Notes: a model not told the origin generated them from the sequence alone. Shown: positions 29,277 to 40,691, counted from the stretch's first letter. The stretch: 64,000 nt of DNA from Spirodela intermedia (GCA_902729315.2 LR746267.1:5085386-5149385), one strand, 5' to 3'. Numbers and translations: made by a program.

Positions 29277-30481
29277 GATATATACGTTTATATGACATTG
29301 ATCAGGGCTGGTGCCGATAATGTTGCAGATCATGCTTCCCTTCAACTTGACCGAATATCTCCGAGACACCACGTACTTGGTGAAGGGGGGGTTCATCCCG
29401 ATAAGTAGGATAGACGACGCCGTGAGGAGGATCCTGCGGGTGAAGCTCTCCATGGGGCTCTTCGAGAATCCCTTCCCGGAGCCCTCCCTGGGCGACCAGC
29501 TGGGCAAGCAGGTGCGTTGACTCGAACTCTTCTACGTAGATGGCCGGAGGCTTTGCCGACCTTTGATGGGTATGACTCACCGGAGACGACGGCGCCGCCG
29601 CCACGCAGGAGCACCGGGATCTGGCGAGGGAGGCGGTGAGGAAGTCGCTGGTGCTGCTGAAGAACGGGAAGCCTGGGGCTGAGCCGCTGCTGCCACTCCC
29701 CAAGAAGGCCCCCCGCATCCTCGTCGCGGGCAGCCACGCCGACAACCTCGGCTACCAGTGCGGCGGCTGGACGATCACTTGGCAGGGCCTCAGCGGCAAC
29801 AACCACACCCTCGGTAAGCATCCTTTTAGACAGAGAGAGAGATGAGCTTCGGGACAGGAACGACGATCTGGGTTGTTCTCCGAAGAAAAGATTGCTGGAC
29901 TCTCTCTCTCTCTCTCTCTCTCTCTGTCTTTGAGATCATTAAGAGGAGCTTGGGGGGTCGAATTCTAAAGCTTCTTTCTCTTTGGTTCGGGGGCAGGAAC
30001 GACGATCCTCGCCGGCGTGAAGAAAGCGGTGGATCCGGCCACGGAGGTTGTCTATTCAGAGAACCCCGCCGCTGATTTCGTCGAGAACGGCGGCTTCTCC
30101 TTCGCCGTGGTGGTCGTCGGAGAGCACCCCTACGCTGAGGGAGATGGCGACAGCACCAACCTCACACTGGCCTCTCCCGGGCCGGAGACGATTCGCTGCG
30201 TGTGCGAGCACGTCAAGTGCGTCGTCGTCGTCGTCTCCGGCCGTCCGGTGGTGGTGGAACCCTACCTCGCCGGAGTTGACGCTCTGGTGGCGGCGTGGTT
30301 GCCGGGGACGGAGGGCGCTGGGGTGGCAGACGTCCTGTTCGGCGACCATGGATTCTCCGGGAAGCTCGGTCGCACCTGGTTCAGATCTGTAGATCAGCTC
30401 CCCATGAACGTCGGCGACACGCACTACGATCCCCTCTTTCCCTTCGGCTACGGCCTCACTACGGAGCCTTGTAGAACCTGA
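27799..30481 (+). CDS. GH3 beta-glucosidase, plus-strand copy 1, 9 exons
   Basis: Exons: 27799-28036, 28114-28318, 28410-28500, 28580-28725, 28823-29066, 29136-29240, 29329-29511, 29609-29813, 29997-30481; 634 codons with stop, all junctions in phase. The start is the Met opening the signal peptide ([21 protein letters not shown]), aligned with the minus-strand copy; an upstream in-frame Met at 27706 lacks this support. GH3 barrel motifs: [33 protein letters not shown]; predicted nucleophile Asp314 in VITDW; likely acid/base Glu520 in PYAEGDGD; C-terminal motif [12 protein letters not shown]. Predicted secreted exo-beta-glucanase (wall glucan turnover; family knowledge). Intron 2 begins with GC. 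Intron 6 begins gtcctctct and is largely a CT microsatellite. The ending TEPCRT differs slightly from TEPART in the minus copy. No disabling change was seen. Confidence 0.93.
29241..29274 (+). repeat. CT microsatellite starting at a GH3 splice donor
   Basis: The donor of intron 6 reads ATG|gtcctctctct and runs straight into about 15 CT units. The same occurs at 38685-38718 in copy 2; the minus-strand gene has gtcagctcc at this site without the tract. A second CT tract lies in intron 8 (29901-29926). Confidence 0.85.
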
Positions 30482-31188
30482 GGCACTCTCTGTCTCTGTC
30501 TAATAAGACACCATGGATGGATTATCGTGAGAAGGGAGTTAATTTTCCCTCGGAATAACTCGATCTTGATGGACATCACTGTTACACGCTTGATGACCTA
30601 GTAGAGTATACATTCAGGTACTCTTCGAGATTTTCCGATCGCAGGCGCTTTTTTTGAGTTCTCCTCCCGTTCGTTCTTCGAGAAGGATGGGAAACCAATA
30701 AATCATGCGTAAGGACAAAGAGAGAGTGAGAGAGAGAGCCCAGCTCAAGTATCCATGATAAACCTCCAAAAAATGTGCCTACTTGGTTAGTTAAAATTAT
30801 AAAGCGGCCACTGGCGTCCTTCCACCATGAGGTCAACGGTTATGGTAGATGGGGAAGTCGAATGCTATTGACAATTGGTTTAGACACGTGGCATACAAAA
30901 AAATCCTTTTGCTATGATGGCCCACTCCATAGAACTAACTGTGGGACTGGGTAAATCATTCATGACGGTCTGCCTCAGATGAGGCTTAGAGCAAATCCAT
31001 ACGTGCCGTAGTGCGGAGACTCGACATCCTGGCAAGTCCATCCGACCCCCACATAAAGAAGAGGAGAAGGTAAACGTACCCATAGACGACAGACTTGTGC
31101 ACATCTGAAAAGTCAGGCGTCAATAACGCGTTCATGACAACAACAAGGCTTAGGCTCTTAGCCTGAAAAGTCAACGCCAATGAGTGTG
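30482..31188 (+). other. 3' flank of GH3 copy 1 (duplicated)
   Basis: 3' UTR and flank, repeated at 39926-40632 and, in older rearranged form, at 40758-41460. Short antisense frames here are not supported as genes. Confidence 0.6.
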
Positions 31189-32529
31189 TGAAGGAAAGAA
31201 GTTACAAGGGTTTGCGCTAGAATTGCGATGAAAAATTCCAGTCCAGCAATTGCTCTTGGAGGGCACCTGGCTAGAGGAAGAGGTGGAAGCTGAAAAATAG
31301 AAAGTTAGTCAACTCATGTTAGAATGCCGAAAAGCCTCGCCTTTATCTCACGCTCCTGAAGCAATACATGCAACAGGGGGATGTGTGGATAAGGCTGCGG
31401 TAATGAATTTGTCTCGCATAGAGTTAGGACCCCTCATCTTCTTGAGCCCCTACATTGCTAGAAAGCCTGTGCCAAGTGTGATGAAGGAAGAGGAATCTGG
31501 AAGAAAAACTAGCTAGAGGTAATGGGAACGAAAACGGAGGAGACTTTCTGGCTGTTGACCTCTGGGGATTATGATGTGGTCTTGGGAAATCAGAGGGTGC
31601 AAAACCTAAAGTCCGTAATTTGGGCCGAGGAGAAGGAGAGCACACTAATGATACACCTATCTGTAAGCTTGAAGAATATCTCAAGGCGAGAAAGGTGGAG
31701 ACGACAAGATGCAAAGAACCTGGGAGGATGTTTGCTCCGCAAGGGCAGATTCTTTCTTCTTCCTCTTCCCCACCGAAGACTCAAGCTCTTCTGGAGATCA
31801 GTGATAAATCCAGTTGGAGGGGCACTTAGTGTTTCGCAGGGTCCTCAAGCACCTCCAATGGGTGTCCTTTGGAATGGAGGGAGAAAAGGGAGGAAGAGGA
31901 AAGACGAGAGGGATTACGACAAACCGTGATAACCATAGTTCCGTCAACTCTTATGGGGGAAAACATGGCGAAGCAAGGAACTGCAGCGGTGGCAGAAGTA
32001 GTAGTGCAGAGGAGGCGTTAGAGAAAGAAGGTTGCTCAGCATGGACATATTATGACCAAATTCACGCCATAGTTTTCTGACCTCGTTCACATAGGCAACG
32101 TTGTAGCTAAGCAGGTTGCCATGCAACATTAAACCCATAAACCTTGGTAATGTGTATGGCTTATGCAAGCGACCTAAAGTGGTTATATCAGGTCCCCATA
32201 GTTAAGGATGTAGATAGATAATAGGTGCGTTTATAATGATGCAACGGCAAGAGGTGGGAAAAATTCACCCCTATGACGTGGATATGATGAAGGCATGTAA
32301 TACCTTATTGAGTCACATCTGTCATGATATGCTGAAGTGGGCTGGCCTACTTCAACCTCTCCCCTCATAAATGAATATATTTTCTTTTGTTGAAGATAGT
32401 GAATTGGGATATTAATTTTCATTTTTAGGGTTTTGACTCTTTGTGCGCTCTTCTCACTCACTATTCCAAGCTATCTCGTTCTCAATTTTGTGCTGTTTAT
32501 TTTTCTATTTTAGTTTTTTCTTACAAAAT
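31189..32529 (+). pseudogene. Degraded gypsy-type retroelement DNA, protease remnant near 31560-31640
   Basis: The stretch GDYDVVLGNQRVQNL followed by VIWAE resembles the Ty3/gypsy protease end, where the usual motif is YDVVLG with a following W-L and a W-D/E. The surrounding frame 31522-31929 is otherwise unlike any domain I know and lacks the protease active-site part. The rest, to 32529, is AT-rich with no clear domain. Confidence 0.45.
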
Positions 32530-32710
32530 AGTATTACATGGAGAATTATTAAAGAAGAGTTTCATAGGGATAGAAATGTCACATAATCAAAACTTCAAAC
32601 AATATGTAGAAAATTTGAGATAAGCTTTATGAAGCTAGATGAATTTTTTCATGAGTTTTTATCTCGAGTTTTTGTATTTTTTAATCAAATGAGAATTTTT
32701 AGAGAAGATT
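32530..32710 (+). pseudogene. Copia-type gag remnant, part 1
   Basis: Reads MKLDEFFHEFLSRVFVFFNQMR then REDL, matching the UBN2/copia gag core (usual form: a Y/F-F-S-R-V, then NQMR and GEDI). Upstream codons up to about 32560 continue it with stops. It is cut at 32710 by an inserted LTR and resumes at 33965. Confidence 0.65.
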
Positions 32711-33261
32711 TGATGCGGGACAAAGGGCCAGAATAGATCTCCCTAAAAAGAGTTACACATTAATCTTTAAAGTTGATTAAAATTAAAACTTTGATGACTT
32801 AATATTCGGATGATCTCACAGTTTTAGAAGAATTAGGATCATTAATTACCTATTAGGTTATCTAATTCAAAGAATCAAGCAAAACTTCTCAACCAGGGTT
32901 AGGACCATCAATCTTTCATACAAAGGTGGCTATCCTATGAATCTCACAAATTTAATAGTAAAGATTTAAAAACAATGACCAACTTCACAAGTAATTTAAA
33001 AATCAACACACTTTTTCAATGAAGATTTTTAATATCTTGAAGATTCTTGTTGGTTCGAGTTCCATGAGATTTGTCAGTGATTTTCTAAGGTTCAAACTGA
33101 GTGATTTGCACCAAGGAGTCGACTGGTGTGGTTTGAAGTGAATGGGTTATTTGGGCCGGAGGTTAAAAATGAGGTCCAAAAGTAAGGTGAAATAATAAAA
33201 TAATGATGAAAAGAAAAGAAAAGGTAGAGAGAGAAAGGGGGGGCAGAATGAGGGCATCGGT

Positions 33262-33303
<42 letters not shown>

Positions 33304-33959
33304 GGGGGGGTATCTGGCGACGGTGGGAGAGAGAAGAAAGAGAGAAAGAGAGAAAATGAGGGAGGGTACGTGGCGATGGGGGGAAAGAGAAGAGAGCGTC
33401 TCGTCAGGAAGGAAGGCTAAAGTCGGTAGGTGGCGATAGTGAGAGAAAGAATGGAAGAGGGTTCCACGATAAGAGGACGGCCGGAAGGGGGTCTAGTGGC
33501 GACGGCAGGCTGGTGACAGGGCGGACGACGAGGAGGCGGAACGGCAGCGACGAGTCAGGCGGTGATGAGGCAGAACGGTGGTGACAATGGGAGAGGAAAG
33601 AAAGGTGGGTTTGGTGACAGGCCGGATGGCTAGAAGGCGGAACGATGGCGACAGGGTGGACGGCTAGGAGGCGGAACGTGGACAAGCGGATGACGACGAG
33701 ATGAAAGGACGGCAAGGTGGGAGAAGAGACGGAAAGAGGTCCCCTTAATCCAAATTCAATTTTAACTTTTTTTTTCGAGTAATCTTGAGTCTGAGTATTT
33801 ATAGGAAATAGAGGAAGGTAGTTAGAGGCGTCCCCTCCCAAAGGACGCCAAGCAGTGTCTCTTGGAGGCAGAGACGCCTTCTTTAGGGGAGAAGGGGTGC
33901 CTGTGTGACGTGTCTCTTGGGTCCACCAAAGGGAATGAACCCTCATATTGATTCCATCA
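32711..33959 (+). mobile_element. Solo LTR inserted in the copia gag remnant
   Basis: Starts TGATGCGGG and ends TTCCATCA (5-bp inverted ends TGATG/CATCA), flanked by AGATT (32706-32710) and AGATA (33960-33964). Length 1,249 bp. Splicing it out rejoins the copia gag at the correct place in the protein (REDL, then EKILKSI). A TATA-like tatttatagg lies near 33796. A GA tract (33264-33301) and a GA/GGCGG-rich stretch fill the middle. It is unlike the 1.64-kb LTR family elsewhere in the window. Confidence 0.75.
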
Positions 33960-33964
33960 AGATA

Positions 33965-34440
33965 TCACTGAAAGGAAAATTTTTGAGAAGATATTAAAAA
34001 GTATTCAATCTAAGTTTTCTGATTATGATCTTACTACAGTCAAATAATCCAAAGATTTATCTACATATTTCCAAATTGAGTTACTTACTAGCATATGAAG
34101 GGTGGATGAATAGGTAGACAAAAAGTCACTTAAGTAATCATTCCAAACTAAGGTTGAGATCTTAAAAGGGGCTAAAAATTGTAGAGGCACTTTTAGTCAA
34201 CGTCAGGATAATAGAGGTTGAAGTTGATGAGGTCATAAAAATTATAAGTCGTGGTTATGAAAGAGGCTATAATAAATCTGGTTCTTGACAATAGTAGGCA
34301 GATGGAAGTGACGATAAAAGTAGAAACTTAACGATAAGGTTATTTAGTCTCAATTTTGTAAGAAATATGGGACATTAAAACCTATTATTATGAGAAGGTG
34401 AAAGAAAAGTCAAATACCACATAATGAAGGTAAAACCATG
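33965..34440 (+). pseudogene. Copia-type gag remnant, part 2 with decayed zinc knuckle
   Basis: Begins EKILKSIQSKF and SKDLSTYFQIEL (gag core), then a Gly/Arg-rich stretch and QFCKKYGTLKP, a decayed CCHC knuckle missing the second Cys spacing and the His. Several in-frame stops. Same element as the piece ending at 32710. Confidence 0.65.
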
Positions 34441-35268
34441 TAAAAGTCATGTAAAAGTCATGCAGCATGACAAAAGAATAATGTAAGAGGATTTTTAACC
34501 CCTTTTAGAAAGCATGACATTCTATCACTTTTGTGTGAAAGCCATTGCAAAGTCTAGATAAATACATATATAGGATCACTAACTAATCAGCCAGGTATTG
34601 CGTATCCTCAGTGAAGAGTTCAAGGTTACTATGAGCTGGAAATCAAATACAAAAGAACAGATCGATGTAGCTTTATTCATTCTCTTTTGAAAATGATGAC
34701 GTCGATATGAGTGAAAAAAAATTATGTTAAGTTCTCGACTAGATTCACAATAATATGAGCATAGCTCAAGTTCCCTATTAATGTATTCAGGATAAGCAGC
34801 AATATGAATCATCAGGAACTGACTGGGATGTCCCCAGGCACTAATGTGCCTGCGGCCCAGGTTGAGAGCGAGCCTATGACCCAGTCCTACTATCACAAGA
34901 AAATAAAGATGTACCGCTAGGAGAAGAGGGCAGATAAGGTTTGTCGAAGAGCAACGGGCTTAAGCCGGGGGAGAGTGACAGGGTCCTCTCTAACTGACTC
35001 TCTGATGTCCTAGGGTTCCTTCGCGAACCCTGTTATCTTGCTGGAGTGCATTTGTGTTCTCTTTTCTTCTCCTTGGTTCGGTTTCTTCCCCTCCGGGCTC
35101 CCTTCTCTCTCTCTCTGTACAAACGTACATATGTATATATACATTTATATAAATATATTCATGCATGGTTACTTAGAAACAATCGACGTAATGAAACATT
35201 TTCAGCTCCAACATAGATGATATACTTGTTCTCTCTGTCCATCAACAATTTCCTAACACTTGAACCAG
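34441..35268 (+). other. Unassigned retroelement-like DNA
   Basis: No domain recognised. A purine run, gccgggggagag, at about 34963-34975 followed by TGACAGGGTCC looks like a polypurine tract next to an LTR start, but I found no partner LTR in the window. AT-rich with TATATA words at 35125-35160. Confidence 0.35.
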
Positions 35269-35397
35269 ATGCTGGAGAAGATTCTGGAACGGGAAAGAGA
35301 AGATTTGCAAAAGGAAAGGGAAGACAACCGGAAAGAGAAACAAAGGCGGCAAAATATGGGGACAATTATCGTAGGCACTCTTCGTCATGTTAAGCAG
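35269..35397 (+). other. Possible orphan exon, 43 codons, very charged
   Basis: An acceptor-like gaaccag precedes an open stretch of 129 bp (MLEKILEREREDLQKERED, then QRRQNMGTIIVGTLRHVKQ) ending at a good donor (CAG|gtacga). The bias to Glu, Arg and Lys and the clean length suggest a coiled-coil coding exon, perhaps captured from a host gene. I do not recognise the family and see no flanking exons. Its last 14 bases and donor are part of the inverted repeat below. Confidence 0.35.
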
Positions 35398-36170
35398 GTA
35401 CGATGAATATATATACTGTTAGAGCGAGAGCGAGAGAGAGAGAGAGAGAGCAGCTCGCTGGTGAGGACTGGAATGCACAGGCGATAACAAGTGCCTATCC
35501 TACTTCTTTGGAAATGAGTACAAATGAAAAGATGGGGACAATAGGACCAGCACATGGTTGTTCTGGCTACACGACATCCGAGATACTTTTCCAAATGGAA
35601 AAAAATATACACTACCATAGTTACTGATTAGTGGATGATTGCCAGATTGTCAACTAGAACCCTCTTGAGCTAATAGAGGTCAGATGCGTATGCTCATCAA
35701 CAGGCCTTAAAATACCAAATATATACGGATAAAAATATTATTTTTGTATTTCTTTCAACTGCCCATGTGCTCGGTTGCCAGATTGGAAAAAAATGGTCTA
35801 AATGGAAAAGTCTCTCGGATGTCATGTAGCCCGCCCTGTTATACCAGAACAACCATGTGCTGGCCCTGTTGTGCGCATCTTTTCATTTGTACTCATTTCA
35901 AAGAAGTAGGATAGGAACTTGTTATCGCCTGTACATTCCAGTCCTCACCAGCGAGCTCCTCTCTCTCCCTCCCTCTCTCTCTCTCTCTAACAGTATATAT
36001 ATTCATCGTACCTGCTTAACATGACATAGGTTACGAACCAATTTTTTCCAAACTGCCCATTTTACCATTTTTTTGGTAAATGGGGAGTTGAAAAAAATAC
36101 AAAAATAATATTTTTTATCTGTACATATTTGGTATTTTAAGGCCTGTTGATGAGCATACGCATCTGACCT

Positions 36171-36175
<5 letters not shown>
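35384..36175. repeat. Interleaved inverted repeats A-B-A'-B'
   Basis: Arm A about 35384-35600 pairs with A' about 35800-36025 (landmarks: catgttaagcaggtacgatg; GGTGAGGACTGGAATG; CACATGGTTGTTCTGG; GACATCCGAGA). Arm B about 35660-35775 pairs with B' about 36050-36175 (landmarks: GTCAGATGCGTATGCTCATC; AGGCCTTAAAATACCAAAT). Both copies are inverted, but the order is A, B, A', B' and not the mirror order expected of a simple palindrome. Arms are roughly 85-90% alike by eye. GA tracts lie at 35431-35452 and 36174-36229. Confidence 0.8.

Positions 36176-36229
<54 letters not shown>
36174..36229. repeat. (GA)n microsatellite, about 27 units
   Basis: Long GA tract directly following the B' arm of the interleaved inverted repeat. 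Confidence 0.9.
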
Positions 36230-36232
<3 letters not shown>

Positions 36233-36257
36233 TACGGTTTAATAGTCAAGTCATTTT

Positions 36258-36644
36258 CCCCCTTCTTCCCTTCGTTGTTCCACCTTGTAAGGGAACATGG
36301 CTGGCCCTGATTGTAGCTTGTTGACTTCTCAAGTATTCAAGCCCCCTGAACAGTTCGATCTAACTGTGGGAACTACAATTTTACGGATGGCTCTAACTGT
36401 GAGAGATGAGGCCATTCAGCCCGTTTCTATTTTTTTCCTTTTGTTGGGTTGGATTGGTCAACAGCTTCGATGAAGGTATTTTGACTCCATCACGGTGACG
36501 TCGGTTACATTGCTAGTAGATGATGAAGGAGCTATCATGGAGTTATTATTACATGCTAAACTTGGATACAAATCACTCCGTAATTTCCAGGTTTAGCTAT
36601 TTATTTTTGTCAACTAGATAATTACACTCGACTATATTTACCTT

Positions 36645-36679
<35 letters not shown>

Positions 36680-36975
36680 GGTCTAAGAATGTCAAAGGTT
36701 ATGGCGAAACTTGTATTTCTGTGTGGCCTTTGCTTATAACGAACAATCATACATGTGCAAATAACATTATTTAAGCGTCTGTGAATTAAATATTTTAAAG
36801 GGATGTAATTAAAATAAAATTACGATGCCCGCCAAATCGTCTCTGAAGAGCTGACGAGATGCATTAGACAACTGTCGGTTACTTATTAGGCTCGTCTGAC
36901 GCCACGTGACTGGATGAGACTCACAATCTGCCGAAAGCAGCATAGACTCACGTCGCCGCATGATCCAGTCCTCAT
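36258..36975 (+). repeat. Upstream half of an older duplication (matches 26470-27200)
   Basis: Same landmark order as the region before GH3 copy 1, including the GA tract (36647-36677) and the CTCACGTC word, but with many substitutions and small indels. It leads into the near-identical unit at 37097. Confidence 0.75.
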
Positions 36976-37096
36976 AAAAGAGTGTTTTTCTCGCATGCCG
37001 CCGACGCAGCTGGATAACGAGTGCTGTGAGATATCTTCAGCCTATAAAATCCTGGATAACGAGTGCTGGGGGGTCCCTTCAGCCTTGAAGAATCCG

Positions 37097-38684
37097 AAGA
37101 GTTCACACTCCGAGTCTCCCCATCCCTACCTTCCATAAACTGCGTCCGTATGCTCCCTCTCTCTCCAATTCCGGTCTTCACCAGTACTTGTTGGTGCACT
37201 ATGCTTTGCCGTGATCTATCTCTGGTGACAAGGCGGAGGGAGATGAGCTCCGGGCCAGAGGCGGAGAGATGGAGGGTGGCAGCGATCGCCGTCGCGATCT
37301 TCTGCTTCTGGTCCGCAGCGGCGGCAGCAGAGTACCCCAAATACAAGGACCCCAAGCAGCCGCTGAATGTTCGCCTGAACGACCTACTGAGCCGCATGAC
37401 CCTCGAGGAGAAGATCGGCCAGATGGCGCAGATCGAGCGGTCCATCGCGTCCCCTGAGGTCATGAAGAAGTACTTCGTGGGTCCGTAGGCGATTCCCATT
37501 GCTCTCTCTCTCTTTCTCTCGCTAGAGTAGGTCTCATGACTGGTGATGTTGGCGCAGGGAGTGTGCTGAGTGGTGGCGGGAGTGTTCCCGTTGAGAAGGC
37601 TTCGGTGGGGGACTGGGTGAAATTGGTGGCGGGGCTCCAGGAAGGTGCCCTCTCCACCCGCCTGGGAATTCCCATGCTCTACGGGATCGACGCAGTCCAC
37701 GGCCACAACAATGTCTACAAGGCCACCGTCTTCCCCCATAATATTGGCCTTGGAGCCACCAGGCGAGTGTTCTCTTACAGAAAGCCTCCTCCCAATTCCT
37801 TAACTCCCCTGGGCATCACCATGATTCTTCCACTGCCCTCTCCCCTCTTGCAGGGATCCCGAGCTGGTGAAGAGGATCGGGGCGGCGACTGCACTTGAAG
37901 TCCGAGCGACCGGGATCCCCTACGTCTTTGCCCCTTGCGTCGCCGTAAGTATTCCCTTTCTTCTTCCTCTTCTTCTTCTTCTTCGTCATTATCCTGAACT
38001 TTTTCTGGCGTTCGATGGACCAGGTGTGCAGAGACCCGAGATGGGGCCGCTGCTACGAGAGCTTCAGCGAGGACCCGAAGATCGTCCAGGCGATGACGGC
38101 GGTCATCTCCGGCCTGCAGGGAGATATCCCCGCCAACTCCCGCAAAGGCGTCCCCTTCGTCGCCGGAAGGTAACCCCAACGACCGAGATGAGTTTTCTTC
38201 TTCCTGTCCTATCTCTCTGGAGCAGTCTCTACGGGATCTTCGACCTTTGACCGATTTTCAACGCAGAACCAAGGTCGCCGCCTGCGCCAAGCACTACGTC
38301 GGCGACGGGGGGACGGAGAAGGGCATCAACGAGAACAACACCATCATCGACTTCCACGGCCTGCTCGGCATCCACATGCCTCCCTACTACAACGCCGTCG
38401 CCAGGGGCGTCTCCACGGTGATGGTCTCATTCTCGAGCTGGAACGGGGTCAAGATGCATGCCAACCGCTTCCTCATCACCGACTTCCTCAAGAACAGGCT
38501 CCGGTTCAGGGTACATGGCCCGTCTCCACCGTTAAACCGCGACATTCCCTTCTGTCACCTAACGGCTCTCCATCTCCAGGGATTTGTCATCACCGATTGG
38601 CAGGGCCTCGACAGAATCACCTCCCCACCTCGAAAGAACTACACCTTCTCTCTCCAGACCGGCATCCTCGCCGGCGTAGATATG

Positions 38685-38720
<36 letters not shown>

Positions 38721-40632
38721 GATATATACGTTTATATGACATTGATCAGGGCTGGTGCCGATAATGTTGCAGATCATGCTTCCCTTCAACTTGACCGAAT
38801 ATCTCCGAGACACCACGTACTTGGTGAAGGGGGGGTTCATCCCGATAAGTAGGATAGACGACGCCGTGAGGAGGATCCTGCGGGTGAAGCTCTCCATGGG
38901 GCTCTTCGAGAATCCCTTCCCGGAGCCCTCCCTGGGCGACCAGCTGGGCAAGCAGGTGCGTTGACTCGAACTCTTCTACGTAGATGGCCGGAGGCTTTGC
39001 CGACCTTTGATGGGTATGACTCACCGGAGACGACGGCGCCGCCGCCACGCAGGAGCACCGGGATCTGGCGAGGGAGGCGGTGAGGAAGTCGCTGGTGCTG
39101 CTGAAGAACGGGAAGCCTGGGGCTGAGCCGCTGCTGCCACTCCCCAAGAAGGCCCCCCGCATCCTCGTCGCGGGCAGCCACGCCGACAACCTCGGCTACC
39201 AGTGCGGCGGCTGGACGATCACTTGGCAGGGCCTCAGCGGCAACAACCACACCCTCGGTAAGCATCCTTTTAGACAGAGAGAGAGATGAGCTTCGGGACA
39301 GGAACGACGATCTGGGTTGTTCTCCGAAGAAAAGATTGCTGGACTCTCTCTCTCTCTCTCTCTCTCTCTGTCTTTGAGATCATTAAGAGGAGCTTGGGGG
39401 GTCGAATTCTAAAGCTTCTTTCTCTTTGGTTCGGGGGCAGGAACGACGATCCTCGCCGGCGTGAAGAAAGCGGTGGATCCGGCCACGGAGGTTGTCTATT
39501 CAGAGAACCCCGCCGCTGATTTCGTCGAGAACGGCGGCTTCTCCTTCGCCGTGGTGGTCGTCGGAGAGCACCCCTACGCTGAGGGAGATGGCGACAGCAC
39601 CAACCTCACACTGGCCTCTCCCGGGCCGGAGACGATTCGCTGCGTGTGCGAGCACGTCAAGTGCGTCGTCGTCGTCGTCTCCGGCCGTCCGGTGGTGGTG
39701 GAACCCTACCTCGCCGGAGTTGACGCTCTGGTGGCGGCGTGGTTGCCGGGGACGGAGGGCGCTGGGGTGGCAGACGTCCTGTTCGGCGACCATGGATTCT
39801 CCGGGAAGCTCGGTCGCACCTGGTTCAGATCTGTAGATCAGCTCCCCATGAACGTCGGCGACACGCACTACGATCCCCTCTTTCCCTTCGGCTACGGCCT
39901 CACTACGGAGCCTTGTAGAACCTGAGGCACTCTCTGTCTCTGTCTAATAAGACACCATGGATGGATTATCGTGAGAAGGGAGTTAATTTTCCCTCGGAAT
40001 AACTCGATCTTGATGGACATCACTGTTACACGCTTGATGACCTAGTAGAGTATACATTCAGGTACTCTTCGAGATTTTCCGATCGCAGGCGCTTTTTTTG
40101 AGTTCTCCTCCCGTTCGTTCTTCGAGAAGGATGGGAAACCAATAAATCATGCGTAAGGACAAAGAGAGAGTGAGAGAGAGAGCCCAGCTCAAGTATCCAT
40201 GATAAACCTCCAAAAAATGTGCCTACTTGGTTAGTTAAAATTATAAAGCGGCCACTGGCGTCCTTCCACCATGAGGTCAACGGTTATGGTAGATGGGGAA
40301 GTCGAATGCTATTGACAATTGGTTTAGACACGTGGCATACAAAAAAATCCTTTTGCTATGATGGCCCACTCCATAGAACTAACTGTGGGACTGGGTAAAT
40401 CATTCATGACGGTCTGCCTCAGATGAGGCTTAGAGCAAATCCATACGTGCCGTAGTGCGGAGACTCGACATCCTGGCAAGTCCATCCGACCCCCACATAA
40501 AGAAGAGGAGAAGGTAAACGTACCCATAGACGACAGACTTGTGCACATCTGAAAAGTCAGGCGTCAATAACGCGTTCATGACAACAACAAGGCTTAGGCT
40601 TTTAGCCTGAAAAGTCAACGCCAACGAGTGTG
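37097..40632 (+). repeat. Near-identical 3.5-kb duplication, unit 2
   Basis: Counterpart of 27653-31188. After 40632 the two copies diverge at once: unit 1 continues into tgaaggaaag and unit 2 into gactctcttg. Confidence 0.93.
37243..39925 (+). CDS. GH3 beta-glucosidase, plus-strand copy 2, 9 exons
   Basis: Exons: 37243-37480, 37558-37762, 37854-37944, 38024-38169, 38267-38510, 38580-38684, 38773-38955, 39053-39257, 39441-39925. I saw no coding difference from copy 1 in the exons compared, so the predicted protein (633 aa, signal peptide, GH3 barrel with Asp314 in VITDW, Glu520 in PYAEGDGD) is effectively the same. The identical stretch begins about 145 bp before the ATG, so 5' leaders match but more distal promoters differ (older divergence, and a 375-bp segment absent here). 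Expression could therefore differ while the enzyme does not. GC donor at intron 2 and the CT tract at the intron 6 donor are shared. Confidence 0.93.
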
Positions 40633-40655
40633 GACTCTCTTGACTACGATATCCT

Positions 40656-40691
40656 GCTAGAACCTGAGATCCACGGATCTGAGGTTCTAGC
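40656..40691. repeat. 17-bp-arm hairpin built from GH3 stop-codon sequence
   Basis: GCTAGAACCTGAGATCC (40656-40672) faces its reverse complement with one mismatch (40675-40691). The word GCTAGAACCTGAG is the codon context of the GH3 C-terminus and stop in the minus-strand gene. Each arm is flanked by an actacgatat word, similar to the actacgat found 5' of the stop in the genes. Confidence 0.75.

Larger units (their letters stand above)
27653..31188 (+). repeat. Near-identical 3.5-kb duplication, unit 1
   Basis: Matches 37097-40632 at a constant +9,444 offset with no indel. Three differences were noticed (27731, 31157, 31181), all C/T. It contains the whole GH3 gene copy 1 plus about 700 bp of 3' flank. 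Identity falls off sharply at both ends. Confidence 0.93.

Noticed and set aside
34963-35000. Polypurine tract followed by TGACAGGGTCC as an LTR start
   Set aside because: No matching LTR copy or TSD was found in the window, so only noted under the region.
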